From Myxococcus landrumus (lineage in GTDB: Bacteria; Myxococcota; Myxococcia; Myxococcales; Myxococcaceae): 64,000 nt of DNA. Where the stretch lies: the NCBI RefSeq assembly GCF_017301635.1, contig NZ_CP071091.1, positions 1,872,001 to 1,936,000 on the forward strand, written 5' to 3'. The position numbers were made by a program, and so were the translations under genes. This document shows positions 9,394 through 18,110 of the stretch, in pieces. The notes under the pieces were generated by a model. The model made no database searches. It saw only the letters and a list, made by a program, of their open reading frames with translations, and had not been told where the DNA came from. How positions within the stretch are numbered: the stretch's first letter is position 1; each line of letters opens with the position of its first letter.

Positions 9394-11379
9394 ATGCGCA
9401 AGAGCCACGTCATCCTCGCCACGGGCCTGCTCTTCGTGGGAGCCCTCGCCGCCGTTGGATGGAAGTTCCGTCCGCGCGCGCAGCCTTCTCTTTCTGAAAC
9501 CACGCCGCCCCTCGTCACCGCGCCGCCGGTCTCCGCCGAGCGCGAAGGTGTCCAGGTGCGCTTCGACCTTTCACTGCGCCCGCGTCCCCTCGAGGCGGCG
9601 GCGGGTGCCCCCGTGCAAGGCACCGCGCGCTTCGCCCTCACGGATGCGAAGAGCGGGGCCCCGCTTCAGGGACGGCGCGTCCTCGGGTGGATGTCCCAGC
9701 GTGCGCCGGACGCCGGACCGCTGGACGACGCGGCCTGCAAGGAGCGCGTGAAGACCTACCTGGGCGGACTGCTGGCGACGCGCGCGGAGGTGGACCTGAA
9801 TGCCTACTGGTTCCTCACGCTCAACCACGACCAGTCGTTGTCCGTCATCAACCCGCAGATTGCCTTTGAGCGCACCAAGCTGCACAGCCTGGTCTCCGTG
9901 GGCGGCGAGGTCGCGGACTGGGCCCTGTTGAAGGACCGCTCCGCGCTCTACGTCACGGTGCCCTCCGGCGACAGCGTGTCCGTGGTGGACCTGGAGCGCT
10001 TCCTCACGACGCGGACGGTGCGCGTGGGCCAGCGTCCGGGCCGCGTCGTGGTGGCGCCCGACGGACGAACGGCCTGGGTGAGCAACGACGCGGATGGCAC
10101 GGTGAGCGTCATCGACACCACGGCCCACGCGGAGGTCGCGGCGCTGAAGGTCGGCGACGGCCGTCACGAGGTGGCCTTCTCCGATGAAGGACGCACCGCC
10201 TGGCTCACCAGCACGGAGGAGGACGTGCTGACCGCCGTGGACGTGGCCTCGCGCGAGGTCCTCGGCACCGTGACGGTGGGGACTGGTGCGGGCGATGTGG
10301 CGTGGAGCACGGTGGCTCGCGCCGTCTTCGTGGCCCAGCCGTCCTCTCATGAAGTGCTGCTGGTGGACCCGGTGCGGCGCGAGGTGTCGCAGCGCATCCC
10401 CGTGAAGCCGGGACTCGGCGCGCTGCGCTTCGACCGCACGGGCCGCTGGGCGTTCCTCCTCCACCCCCAGGAGGGCGGCGTGGACATCATCGACGCCGCG
10501 CGGGGGCAGGTCGCGCACGCGTTGACCGGGTTCGCGGCGCCGGACTCCGTGACGTTCACGGACGCGTTCGCCTACGTGCGCAACACCACCAGCGGGCGCG
10601 TGTCCCTGGTGGAATTGAGCACGCTGGAGGGGACGGGCAAGCCCTCGGTCATCAACGTGACCATGGGCCAGCACGCCCCCTCCGAGGCGCGAGACCTGGG
10701 CCGCTCCGACCCCATCGCCGCGCTTCCAGAGGGCAATGGCGTCATCGTCGCGGGCACCGCTGACCGCGCCCTCTACCTCTACCAGGAGGGAATGATGGCG
10801 CCGCGAGGCACGCACCTGAACTACGGCCGAGAGCCTCGCGCGGTGATGGTGCTGGACCGCTCCCTGCGCGAGGTGGAGTCCGGTGTCTATTCCACGCAGG
10901 CCATGGTGCGCGAGAACGGCACCTATGACGTGGCCTTCCTCCTCGACAATCCGCGCGCCATCGTCTGCATGGAGTGGAAGGTGGGCGGTGTCCCCGAGGA
11001 CGCGGCGCTCTCGAAGAAGCTCTCGCTGACCCTCACGCCCCGCTTCGACCCCAAGGCAGTGCTCACGGCGGGAGTCTCGACGCCACTGCGATTCAAGCTG
11101 GAGCCCACCCCCGGGATGAACGCCCAGCCCGTGAGGCCCGAGGAGATTCGGGTCCTGATGTTCAAGCAACCCGGCACCTGGCAGTGGCGCATCGAGCCGC
11201 GCCTCACCGCGGAGGGAGACTTCGAGGTCGACTTCACGCCGCCGTCGTCGGGCCAGTACAAGTTCGTGGTGGGCGTCGAGAGCCGGAACATCGACCTGGG
11301 CCGTCTGCCGCACTTCACGCTTCCGGTCGTCGAGGCACCTGCCTCGGTGACCGCCTCCGCCTCCGAGGTCCACCGATGA
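9394..11379 (+). CDS. YVTN-type beta-propeller protein with C-terminal FixH-like domain
   Basis: 661 residues from the ATG at 9394. An upstream in-frame ATG exists inside the oxidase gene, but this one has a proper signal-anchor (MRKSHVILATGLLFVGALAAVGW) and an AGGA element 5' of it. The middle (about 170-440) holds repeated blades of the YncE/cytochrome-D1-like family (GRVVVAPDGRTAWVSNDAD, GTVSVID, HEVAFSDEGRTAWLTS, AGDVAWS). The last ~150 residues are a beta-sandwich with PSSGQYKFVVG, resembling the FixH/YtkA family linked to copper-oxidase assembly. No heme-binding motif is seen. The stop overlaps the SCO gene start by 4 nt (ATGA), so translation is coupled. Probably a periplasmic, membrane-anchored accessory protein of the oxidase; exact role unknown. 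Confidence 0.8.
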   Translation: MRKSHVILATGLLFVGALAAVGWKFRPRAQPSLSETTPPLVTAPPVSAEREGVQVRFDLSLRPRPLEAAAGAPVQGTARFALTDAKSGAPLQGRRVLGWMSQRAPDAGPLDDAACKERVKTYLGGLLATRAEVDLNAYWFLTLNHDQSLSVINPQIAFERTKLHSLVSVGGEVADWALLKDRSALYVTVPSGDSVSVVDLERFLTTRTVRVGQRPGRVVVAPDGRTAWVSNDADGTVSVIDTTAHAEVAALKVGDGRHEVAFSDEGRTAWLTSTEEDVLTAVDVASREVLGTVTVGTGAGDVAWSTVARAVFVAQPSSHEVLLVDPVRREVSQRIPVKPGLGALRFDRTGRWAFLLHPQEGGVDIIDAARGQVAHALTGFAAPDSVTFTDAFAYVRNTTSGRVSLVELSTLEGTGKPSVINVTMGQHAPSEARDLGRSDPIAALPEGNGVIVAGTADRALYLYQEGMMAPRGTHLNYGREPRAVMVLDRSLREVESGVYSTQAMVRENGTYDVAFLLDNPRAIVCMEWKVGGVPEDAALSKKLSLTLTPRFDPKAVLTAGVSTPLRFKLEPTPGMNAQPVRPEEIRVLMFKQPGTWQWRIEPRLTAEGDFEVDFTPPSSGQYKFVVGVESRNIDLGRLPHFTLPVVEAPASVTASASEVHR

Positions 11380-12485
11380 AGCCCCGCATGCCGTCGTCCT
11401 GGAAGTCCGCCGTCCTGGTGCTGCTCCTCATCGGCGGCCTCCCCGCGCTCGCCGCCGAGCCCAGGGCCAACACGTCCCTCGACGTGGAGGTGCCCGACGT
11501 GGAGCTGGTGGACCAGACGGGCCGCACCGTGAAGCTGTGGACGGACCTGGTGCGTGGACACACCGTGGCCATCAACTTCATCTTCACGCGCTGCAAGACC
11601 ATCTGCTCGCCGATGACCGCGACGATGGCGCGCGTGCAGAAGGAGCTGGGGACTGGAAGCAACGTGCGCTTCATCTCCATCACCCTCGACGTGGCGAACG
11701 ACACCCCGGAGCGGATGGCGAAGTTCGCCGAGCCCTTCAAGCCGGGCCCCGGCTGGTCCTTCCTCACCGGTGAGCCCGCGAAGGTGAAGCAGGCGCTGGT
11801 GGCGCTCGGAGGCTATGTGCCGGACAAGGAGGCGCACCGCCCCACCGTGCTCGTGGGCAATGCCGTCTCGGACACCTGGACGCGCGTGGATGGACTGGGC
11901 AGTCCCAGCACCCTCCTCGCCGCCGTGCGCGAGGCGGAGGCGGCCTCCTCCGGCCCCTCCGAGCTGGAGCCCCAGGAGGCGGACGCTCGCGCCCAGGATG
12001 CCGCCTCCGCGCGGTACTTCACCAACACGGAGCTGGTGGACCAGCACGGCAAGACGCACCGCTTCTACGAGGACCTGGTGCGCGGACGGAAGGTCCTCAT
12101 CAACTTCGCCTTCACCTCATGCAAGGGCGCGTGCTCGCCCATCACGAAGCACCTGGCGCAGGTGCAGGAGAAGCTCGGCGGGCGCGTGGGCAAGGACATC
12201 ACGATGATCACCCTCTCGGTGGACCCCGCCAATGACACCCCCAAGAGCCTGGGCGTCTTCACCCAGAAGATGGGCGTCAAGCCAGGCTGGTACTTCCTCA
12301 CGGGCGCTCGCGAGAACATCTCGCTCGTGCTCAAGAAGCTGGGGGGCTACGTGGTGGACCCCGATGCGCACAACACCACGTTGCTCATCGGCGACGCGGC
12401 CACGGGCATGTGGGTGAAGTCTCCAGCGATGGCTCGCGTGGAGAACATCGTCTACGCCGTCGAGCACCTGAACGACCCGAGGTAG
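11376..12485 (+). CDS. Tandem-fused SCO1/SenC copper chaperone
   Basis: 369 residues with a cleavable signal (hydrophobic core ending ALAAEP). Two complete SCO/thioredoxin-like domains lie in one chain: domain 1 about 35-185 with CKTIC (C73, C77) and H154; domain 2 about 210-365 with CKGAC (C249, C253) and H332. Each has the CxxxC plus distal His that binds Cu(I)/Cu(II) in SCO proteins, so both halves look functional. SCO proteins deliver copper to, or reduce cysteines of, copper enzymes such as cytochrome oxidase CuA. Position between the propeller and cytochrome genes, coupled to the former by ATGA, suggests it metallates the giant multicopper oxidase. SCO proteins are usually single-domain (about 200 residues); the internal duplication is unusual. 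Confidence 0.93.
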   Translation: MKPRMPSSWKSAVLVLLLIGGLPALAAEPRANTSLDVEVPDVELVDQTGRTVKLWTDLVRGHTVAINFIFTRCKTICSPMTATMARVQKELGTGSNVRFISITLDVANDTPERMAKFAEPFKPGPGWSFLTGEPAKVKQALVALGGYVPDKEAHRPTVLVGNAVSDTWTRVDGLGSPSTLLAAVREAEAASSGPSELEPQEADARAQDAASARYFTNTELVDQHGKTHRFYEDLVRGRKVLINFAFTSCKGACSPITKHLAQVQEKLGGRVGKDITMITLSVDPANDTPKSLGVFTQKMGVKPGWYFLTGARENISLVLKKLGGYVVDPDAHNTTLLIGDAATGMWVKSPAMARVENIVYAVEHLNDPR

Positions 12486-12489
12486 TCCG

Positions 12490-14061
12490 ATGCTGCGTGC
12501 ACGGTGGTTCCTGGTGGCCGTGGCCTCGGTGTGGCTGGGGTGCAAGAAGCCGGAGGCCGCGCCCCTCCCCGCGGACCCGAAGGTGGCGAAGCAAGGGCGC
12601 GCGCTCTTCCAGCGAGGCAAGAGCGTGCGAGGCACACCCCTCACGGGCTTCCTCGCCCCCGAGCGCGTGGAGCTGAGCGGCGAAGTGGCGGCCTGTGCCC
12701 GGTGCCATGGCCCCTCCGGGAGAGGCAGCGCGGAGGGGGGCGTGGCGGTTCCGGACATCTCACCGGGAGCCCTGGGACACTCACGCACGAAGGCAGTGGG
12801 TGAGCTCGAGGACCGCTCGCGCCCCGCGTACACGAGGGACGCTCTGCTGCGCGCCATCACCGAGGGCCTCTCCTCCAGCGGCCGGACGCTGGGGGTCACC
12901 ATGCCTCGGTACGTGCTGAGCCCCACGGAGCAGGACGAGCTGCTCGCCTACCTGGAGCAGCTCGGCGAACATCCGGACCCTGGCATCTCTCCCACCTCTC
13001 TCACGGTGGGCGCGGCGCTTCCGCTCACGGGCAGACTCGGGCCCATCGGGCACGAAGCCGCCGCCGTGGTGCGCGCGGTGTTCGCGGACGTGAATGCCAG
13101 CGGTGGCATCTTCCGCAGGAAGCTGGAGCTGGTGGTGGAGGATGACGCCGCCCACGTCGAGGCGGCACACAGCGATGCCACCACGCGACTCCTCGAGCGC
13201 GGCGTGCTCGCGCTCGTGGCCAGCATGCGGCGAGGCCCCCTGCCCTCGGATGCACGGCTCACCGAGGAAGGCGCACCGCTCATCCTGCCCCTGGCCCTGA
13301 ACGGCGGAACCTCCGACGAAGACAGTCCCGTGTTCTTCCTCCATCCGGACGAGCCCACGCTCGCGCGGCTCGCGGTGCAATCCCTCGCGCGTGCGCACGA
13401 ATCCGAGCTGCGCCGCAAGCCGCTGCTCGTCGTCCATACCGGTGGAGACCTCGGGAAGGCGTGGGCCTCGGCGGCGAGGGATGAACTGGCGCGGCGAGAG
13501 CTGCACCCGCCCCAGGAGCTGACCCTCTCCGATTCGCCGCTGCCTGTGGATCGCTGGGCCTCCGAACCCCCGCTCGCGGTGCTGTACTCAGGGACGCCCG
13601 AGGGCCTGGACACGTTGCTGCGCGGACTCGAACGACGAGCTCTCGCGACCCGAGTGTTCGCCCCCGCGAGCCTCGCGATTCCACAGGTCGTGGGCCGCTC
13701 GACGGCTCACGTCCACTTCCTCTACCCCGCGGGGCTGGGAGAGCGGGCCCCCGACCTCGAGGACTTCACCGCGTTCATGAAGCGCCATGACCTGCGACCG
13801 GGACACACCGCGTTCCAGTTGGGTGCCTATGCGGCCGCCCGCGTGCTGGTGGAGGCGCTCACTCGCGCGGGCGCGGAGGTGACTCGCGCCAGCCTGACGC
13901 AACACCTGGAGGCCCTGCGCGACTTCGACACGGGGGTCTCTCCTCCCGTCACCTTCGGCGTCAACCGGCGCGTCGGCATCCAAGGCGCGCAGCTCGCGAC
14001 ATTGGACGCCACGACGGGTCAGCTCGTCGCCGTGTCCGGCTGGATACCGCTGTCACCCTGA
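12490..14061 (+). CDS. Lipoprotein: cytochrome c domain fused to a type-I periplasmic binding domain
   Basis: 523 residues. The lipoprotein signal ends WLGC, followed by KKPE. Residues about 35-160 form a class-I cytochrome c: heme site CARCH (C69, C72, H73), then GRGSAEGG, and a distal TMPRYVLSPTEQDELLAYLEQL with the likely Met ligand. Residues about 170-520 match the branched-chain amino-acid (Peripla_BP_6) fold: VGAALPLTGRLGPIG, then ADVNASGGIFRRKLELVVED, a pattern shared by LivJ-like proteins. Only 4 nt separate it from the SCO stop codon, so it is in the operon. The fusion suggests either ligand-dependent control of electron transfer or a heme-bearing binding protein docking on the oxidase. 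No ABC permease genes lie nearby, so import is unlikely. The 3' end overlaps the convergent kinase gene by 9 bp. Confidence 0.88.
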   Translation: MLRARWFLVAVASVWLGCKKPEAAPLPADPKVAKQGRALFQRGKSVRGTPLTGFLAPERVELSGEVAACARCHGPSGRGSAEGGVAVPDISPGALGHSRTKAVGELEDRSRPAYTRDALLRAITEGLSSSGRTLGVTMPRYVLSPTEQDELLAYLEQLGEHPDPGISPTSLTVGAALPLTGRLGPIGHEAAAVVRAVFADVNASGGIFRRKLELVVEDDAAHVEAAHSDATTRLLERGVLALVASMRRGPLPSDARLTEEGAPLILPLALNGGTSDEDSPVFFLHPDEPTLARLAVQSLARAHESELRRKPLLVVHTGGDLGKAWASAARDELARRELHPPQELTLSDSPLPVDRWASEPPLAVLYSGTPEGLDTLLRGLERRALATRVFAPASLAIPQVVGRSTAHVHFLYPAGLGERAPDLEDFTAFMKRHDLRPGHTAFQLGAYAAARVLVEALTRAGAEVTRASLTQHLEALRDFDTGVSPPVTFGVNRRVGIQGAQLATLDATTGQLVAVSGWIPLSP

Positions 14062-15456
14062 ACGCTCCGGGTCCAAGGCGCCGGGGACCTCGATGACCAG
14101 CTCCGTCCCCGACTCCCGAGGCTCTCGCGCGACATAGGCGCGACCTCCGTGTTGCTCGGCCACCTCTCGAACGATGGCCAACCCCAGGCCCGTGCCCGGC
14201 GCCAGCGCCGTGCCTGGCACGCGATGGAAGGGCTCGAACACAGCCTCGCGTTCGACCCCGGGAATGCCCGGTCCCGCGTCCGCCACACGCACCTGGTAGC
14301 GCCCGCCCTCCCTCGCCAGCCGCACGTGAATCTCTCCACCTTCGGGCGAGAACTTCAGGGCGTTGGACAAGAGGTTGTCCACGGCCTGCCGCAGGCCCCC
14401 TGAATCAAAGCTCGCTTCGGCGGGCCCCGGAGCCTCCAGGCGGATGAGCAACCCTCGCCGCTCCGCCTCCGCGCGTGCGCCCTCCACCGCCTGCGCCACC
14501 ACGAGCGAAAGGTCTCCGCGCTTCTTGTCCCAGGCGCCCCGCCCCGCCACCGCGAGGTCCAGCAGGTTGCCCGCGAGCGCCGCCAGCCGGTCCACCTCCC
14601 GCCGGGCATCGACGAGGCTCCCTCGCAGCTCCTCATGCGTCCGCTCTCGCCGCAGCGCCAGGTCCATGCTGGTGCGCATCAACGTGAGTGGTGTGCGCAG
14701 CTCATGTGCCGCGCCAGCGATGAGTCGCTCCTGCGCCGCGCGAGCGCCCCGCAACCGCTCCGTCGCCTCCGCCAGCACCGCGCGAAGCTGACCAATCTCA
14801 TCCCGCTCCCCGTCCGCGACAGGGGCGCGGGAGAAGTCCCCCTCGCGAAGCTGTCCCAGGTGCCGGGTGATGGCCGCCAACCTTCGCGCCAGCTTCCGCG
14901 CCTGTTGGGTCTGCAAGGCCAGCAAGGCCAGCCCCAGCACCGAGGCCACGGAGAAGGCCATCCGGTAGTACGTCCCCACCGAGCCATCCACCTGCCCCAG
15001 CGATGCCGACAGCCGCAGCGCGTAGTTCTCGCCGTGGGGTGAGCGCACGTCGACGCGCACCTCGCGCCAGCGCTCACCCTCGGGAGTCACCCGCGTGACG
15101 AGCAGCGGCTCTCCGCCAGGCTCCCCCGGAATGAAGCGAGTCTCCCGCACCGGCTCCTCGGCGAGCCCCTGGGGATAGCGGACCACCAGCGTCCCATCTG
15201 GCCCATACAGATAGCCGCGCGGAGCGAAGGGCCGCACCTGCTCGAGCAAGGGCGACACCGCCATGTGCAGGTGGGCCCGCTGCCCTGGACCATCGAAGAG
15301 GCTCACGCTCTCCACCGCCCCCTGCGCGAGCAGCGCCCGGTCCAACGAGCGCTCCAGGTCGTAGCGGAAGAACCGCCCCGCGAGCCCCAGCGCGGCCAGC
15401 ATCGCCAGCGCGGGGACCAGCGCGCCCAGCAGCCACAGCCGCCGGGTCAACGTCAC
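14053..15456 (-). CDS. Membrane sensor histidine kinase (HAMP-HisKA-HATPase)
   Basis: 467 residues starting at the GTG at 15456, which overlaps the stop of the response-regulator gene by 4 nt (GTGA); this coupling decides the start. Two transmembrane helices (about 8-30 and 165-190) flank a periplasmic sensor region. A HAMP-like segment leads to the H-box HELRTP with phospho-acceptor H251. N-box (NLLSNALKFSPEGG), G1 (DAGPGIPG) and G2 (GTGLGLAI) complete the ATPase domain. Together with the OmpR-type regulator it forms a classic pair. It converges on the copper-oxidase operon, so control of that operon is possible but only inferred from position. Confidence 0.93.
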   Translation of the reverse strand: MTLTRRLWLLGALVPALAMLAALGLAGRFFRYDLERSLDRALLAQGAVESVSLFDGPGQRAHLHMAVSPLLEQVRPFAPRGYLYGPDGTLVVRYPQGLAEEPVRETRFIPGEPGGEPLLVTRVTPEGERWREVRVDVRSPHGENYALRLSASLGQVDGSVGTYYRMAFSVASVLGLALLALQTQQARKLARRLAAITRHLGQLREGDFSRAPVADGERDEIGQLRAVLAEATERLRGARAAQERLIAGAAHELRTPLTLMRTSMDLALRRERTHEELRGSLVDARREVDRLAALAGNLLDLAVAGRGAWDKKRGDLSLVVAQAVEGARAEAERRGLLIRLEAPGPAEASFDSGGLRQAVDNLLSNALKFSPEGGEIHVRLAREGGRYQVRVADAGPGIPGVEREAVFEPFHRVPGTALAPGTGLGLAIVREVAEQHGGRAYVAREPRESGTELVIEVPGALDPERSG

Positions 15457-16139
15457 GACGCGCCATCCTCCACCACCGTCAGCTTGTACCCCACGCCCCG
15501 CACGGAACGGATGGCCACATCCGTGGCGTGCAAGCGCTCCAGCTTCGCGCGCAGATAGCCCACGTACACGTCCAGCACGTTGCCGTTCCCCTCGAAGTCC
15601 TGCCCCCACGCCTGGGCCAGCAACCGCGCGCGCACCTGCGCCTCGCCCGGGTGCTTCGCCAATGCGGAGAAGAGCGCGAACTCCCGCGCCGTCAGAGGCT
15701 CCTCGCGGCCTCCCTGACACAGCACCCTGCGACGAGGGTCCAGTTGGAGCCTTCCGAGCCGCAGGGGCCCCCCCTCGGACTCGCTGCGCCGCGCGAGCGC
15801 TTCCAGCCGCGCCAGCAGCTCATCGAAGTCGAAGGGCTTCACGAGATAGTCATCCGCGCCCGAGCGCAGCCCGGTCACCTTCTCCGGCGTCGTGCCTCGC
15901 GCGGTCAGCATCAACACCGGCGTGCGGACTCCCGCGCTCCGCCAGTGTTTCAAGAGCGTGACGCCGTCGACCTCCGGGAGCGACCAGTCGAGGACGATGA
16001 CGTCGTAGTCCTCCCGAGTGCCCAGCTCCAACGCCGCGCGTCCGCGAGTGCAGACATCAACGACGTGGCCCTCTTCCCCCAAACCCCGCTGAAGCAGGGC
16101 CACCATCTTTTCCTCGTCCTCGACGAGCAGCAATCTCAC
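15453..16139 (-). CDS. OmpR/PhoB-family response regulator
   Basis: 228 residues from the GTG at 16139, chosen because an AGGGGGGG ribosome-binding site lies 7 nt upstream and the protein then begins VRLLLVEDEE, the canonical receiver start. Receiver domain 1-118 with acidic pair E/D near 8-10, phospho-acceptor D51 (VIVLDWS) and conserved Lys in YLVKPFD. The C-terminal winged-helix domain (about 130-225) shows LTAREFALFSALAKHPGE, VDVYVGYLRAKLE-like and SVRGVGYKL motifs typical of DNA-binding OmpR members. Co-transcribed with the downstream kinase. Targets unknown; the convergent oxidase operon and the kinase's own promoter are candidates. Confidence 0.95.
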   Translation of the reverse strand: MRLLLVEDEEKMVALLQRGLGEEGHVVDVCTRGRAALELGTREDYDVIVLDWSLPEVDGVTLLKHWRSAGVRTPVLMLTARGTTPEKVTGLRSGADDYLVKPFDFDELLARLEALARRSESEGGPLRLGRLQLDPRRRVLCQGGREEPLTAREFALFSALAKHPGEAQVRARLLAQAWGQDFEGNGNVLDVYVGYLRAKLERLHATDVAIRSVRGVGYKLTVVEDGAS

Positions 16140-16222
16140 GTGCGAGCCCCCCCTGCACGCACCAGCTTTCCATGGCCGCCCCGCGCGTGACCAGCGGCAT
16201 CCGGACGGGGCTCGGCCAGGGC

Positions 16223-17275
16223 TCACGCGGGTGCGGAGGGAAGCGACTCCACCTGCGACCAGCTCTCACTCGAGCGCGGGTGCTCGTTGACGAGGAAGGA
16301 ACGCACGGCGTCGGAGATCTCCGTGCCCGCCTCCAACAGTCCTGCATGCCCCGCGTCATCCACCTGCAGCCACCGGGCATGGGGCAGTGCGTCGCGCATG
16401 CGAATCATCTCGCGCAAGGGAACCAGGGTGTCATCGCGCGCGGCGATGATGAACGTGGGCACCTTGATGGACGGCAGCACGTCCCACGCATGCCCCTCCG
16501 CCAACCCGCGCAGGGTGTACCAATACGCCCGAGGGCTCATCGTGCGCAGCGCGTACAGGAACTCGTCGATGTCGTCACGGGGCGCGCGAGGACGCAGCGC
16601 CCCCACCGCGCGCGCCAGCGGATAGGCGAAGCGGCTGCCCAGCACCGCGCGCACCACGGGCGCGGCCACCGGCACCGCGGGCGTCAGCACCCGGAAGACC
16701 TCTCGCACCGTGGACAGCATCGCCCATTCGGCCAGGCCCTCGTAGCCCGAGCCGGGCGCGCCTGGCGGGCCCGCGATGAGCGTCATCCCCGGCACCAGGT
16801 CCGGCCTGCGGCGATACAGCTCCAGCAACACCCGCACGCCCATGGAGAACGCCACTTGATGCGGAGGCCGGCCATCGCCCCGCGCCATCACTTCCTCCGT
16901 GACGCGCTCCAGGTCTCCCACGTGGGTGGCGACGCTGTAGTCACCGCTCCGGGACTCCTCGCTGCCGCCGTGGCCCCGGTAGTGCCAGTGCACCACCCGG
17001 TGGTCCTGCTCCAGGCTGGAGACGATGTAGCGCCAGAAGTTCTCCGACGTGCCGATGCCGTTGGTCAGGAGCACCGTGCCGCGCGGCCTCAGCACTCCTT
17101 CCGCGGCCGACTCCATCAGGTCCCCCAGATGGGTGTGCCAGGCGACTCGAGTCCCGTCCGGGGCGACGACATGACGCGTGATGCGACGATAGGGCATGCC
17201 CATCCACCATGGGACGGGAAGGACAGGCGTGCAAGCGGTCCTTGCCACCTGTCCGCCCGTCGCCCATCGCTCCAT
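16223..17275 (-). CDS. Alpha/beta-hydrolase fold protein
   Basis: 350 residues if started at the ATG at 17275, preceded at 4 nt by GGGAG. ATGs at 17203 or 17197 (MPYRRITRH) would remove a poorly conserved-looking 24-26 residue leader and are possible. Fold signs: oxyanion region LLTNGIG, HYRGHGGSE, nucleophile elbow AFSMGV with S144, acid in IAARDDTLVP, and catalytic His in DDAGHAGLLEAG. The arrangement matches proline-iminopeptidase/haloperoxidase-like esterases. No signal peptide is evident. Substrate unknown. The phytanoyl-CoA dioxygenase family gene is divergent, only 40 bp away, so the two could share a promoter region. Confidence 0.85.
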   Translation of the reverse strand: MERWATGGQVARTACTPVLPVPWWMGMPYRRITRHVVAPDGTRVAWHTHLGDLMESAAEGVLRPRGTVLLTNGIGTSENFWRYIVSSLEQDHRVVHWHYRGHGGSEESRSGDYSVATHVGDLERVTEEVMARGDGRPPHQVAFSMGVRVLLELYRRRPDLVPGMTLIAGPPGAPGSGYEGLAEWAMLSTVREVFRVLTPAVPVAAPVVRAVLGSRFAYPLARAVGALRPRAPRDDIDEFLYALRTMSPRAYWYTLRGLAEGHAWDVLPSIKVPTFIIAARDDTLVPLREMIRMRDALPHARWLQVDDAGHAGLLEAGTEISDAVRSFLVNEHPRSSESWSQVESLPSAPA

Positions 17276-17315
17276 GACACTCCCACCCCCCCGGGTGTCC
17301 AGGATATGAGGCGCC

Positions 17316-18107
17316 ATGCTTCGTGAGGACGCGAAGGACCTCGACATCACCCAGGTGCTCGCGCACTACGCTGAACACGGTTATGCCCGCCTGGGCAGAG
17401 TCCTGGATGAACCAGGTTTGGAGTCGCTGCGCGAACGCGCGGACGACCTCATGCTCGGCCGGGTGGTCTACCCCGGGATGTTCTTCCAACCGGATGCGAC
17501 CACCGGCCGCTACGAGGATGCCCCGCTGGGCCTCGGCTGGCAGGGCCCGTCCCTGGACTACCGCAAGCTGGAGAAGCTGGAGAAGGACCCGCGCTTCCTC
17601 GCGTGGATGGAGAACCCGCTGTTCGAGCGCATCGTCCACGCGCGCATCCCCGGCGACGTCGTCCTGTATCGGGCCATCCTCTTCCACAAGGGCCAGGCGG
17701 GCGGCAGCAACCTGCCCTGGCACCAGGATGGGGGCCGGCTGTGGGGCCTCACCCGCGAGCCGGAGCTCCAGTTGTGGACCGCGCTGGATGACGCCCCCGA
17801 GGACGGCGGCTGTCTGGAGGTCATCCCCGGCAGTCACAAGCGAGGACTCGTGACGGACCTGGGGGGCGTCATTCCGCCGGATGCCGTGGAGGCCGACGAC
17901 GCCGAGCGCCGCGCCCTGCCCCTCCCCGCGCTCGCCGGCGAGGTCATCCTGGTCCACAACCACCTGTGGCACCGCTCCGGCCGAGGCCGCCCCGGCGTCC
18001 GTCGCCGCGCCTTCTCCGCTTGCTACATGAGCGCGGACACACGCTGCGTGCGCAAGAAGAAGGCGCCGCGCGTCTTCACGCCCATGTTCCAGTCTCCGCG
18101 CTCGTAG
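17316..18107 (+). CDS. Phytanoyl-CoA dioxygenase (PhyH) family Fe(II)/2-oxoglutarate oxygenase
   Basis: 263 residues from the ATG at 17316. The Fe(II)-binding facial triad is visible: WHQDGG supplies H136 and D138, and the LWHRSG segment supplies distal H219, with an Arg downstream (GVRRRAF) to hold 2-oxoglutarate. Length and motif spacing fit the PhyH/EctD superfamily. The conserved [16 protein letters not shown] stretch is typical. Such enzymes hydroxylate lipids, amino acids or secondary-metabolite intermediates; the substrate is not evident. It ends 3 bp before the convergent kinase gene. Confidence 0.9.
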   Translation: MLREDAKDLDITQVLAHYAEHGYARLGRVLDEPGLESLRERADDLMLGRVVYPGMFFQPDATTGRYEDAPLGLGWQGPSLDYRKLEKLEKDPRFLAWMENPLFERIVHARIPGDVVLYRAILFHKGQAGGSNLPWHQDGGRLWGLTREPELQLWTALDDAPEDGGCLEVIPGSHKRGLVTDLGGVIPPDAVEADDAERRALPLPALAGEVILVHNHLWHRSGRGRPGVRRRAFSACYMSADTRCVRKKKAPRVFTPMFQSPRS

Positions 18108-18110
18108 TCC

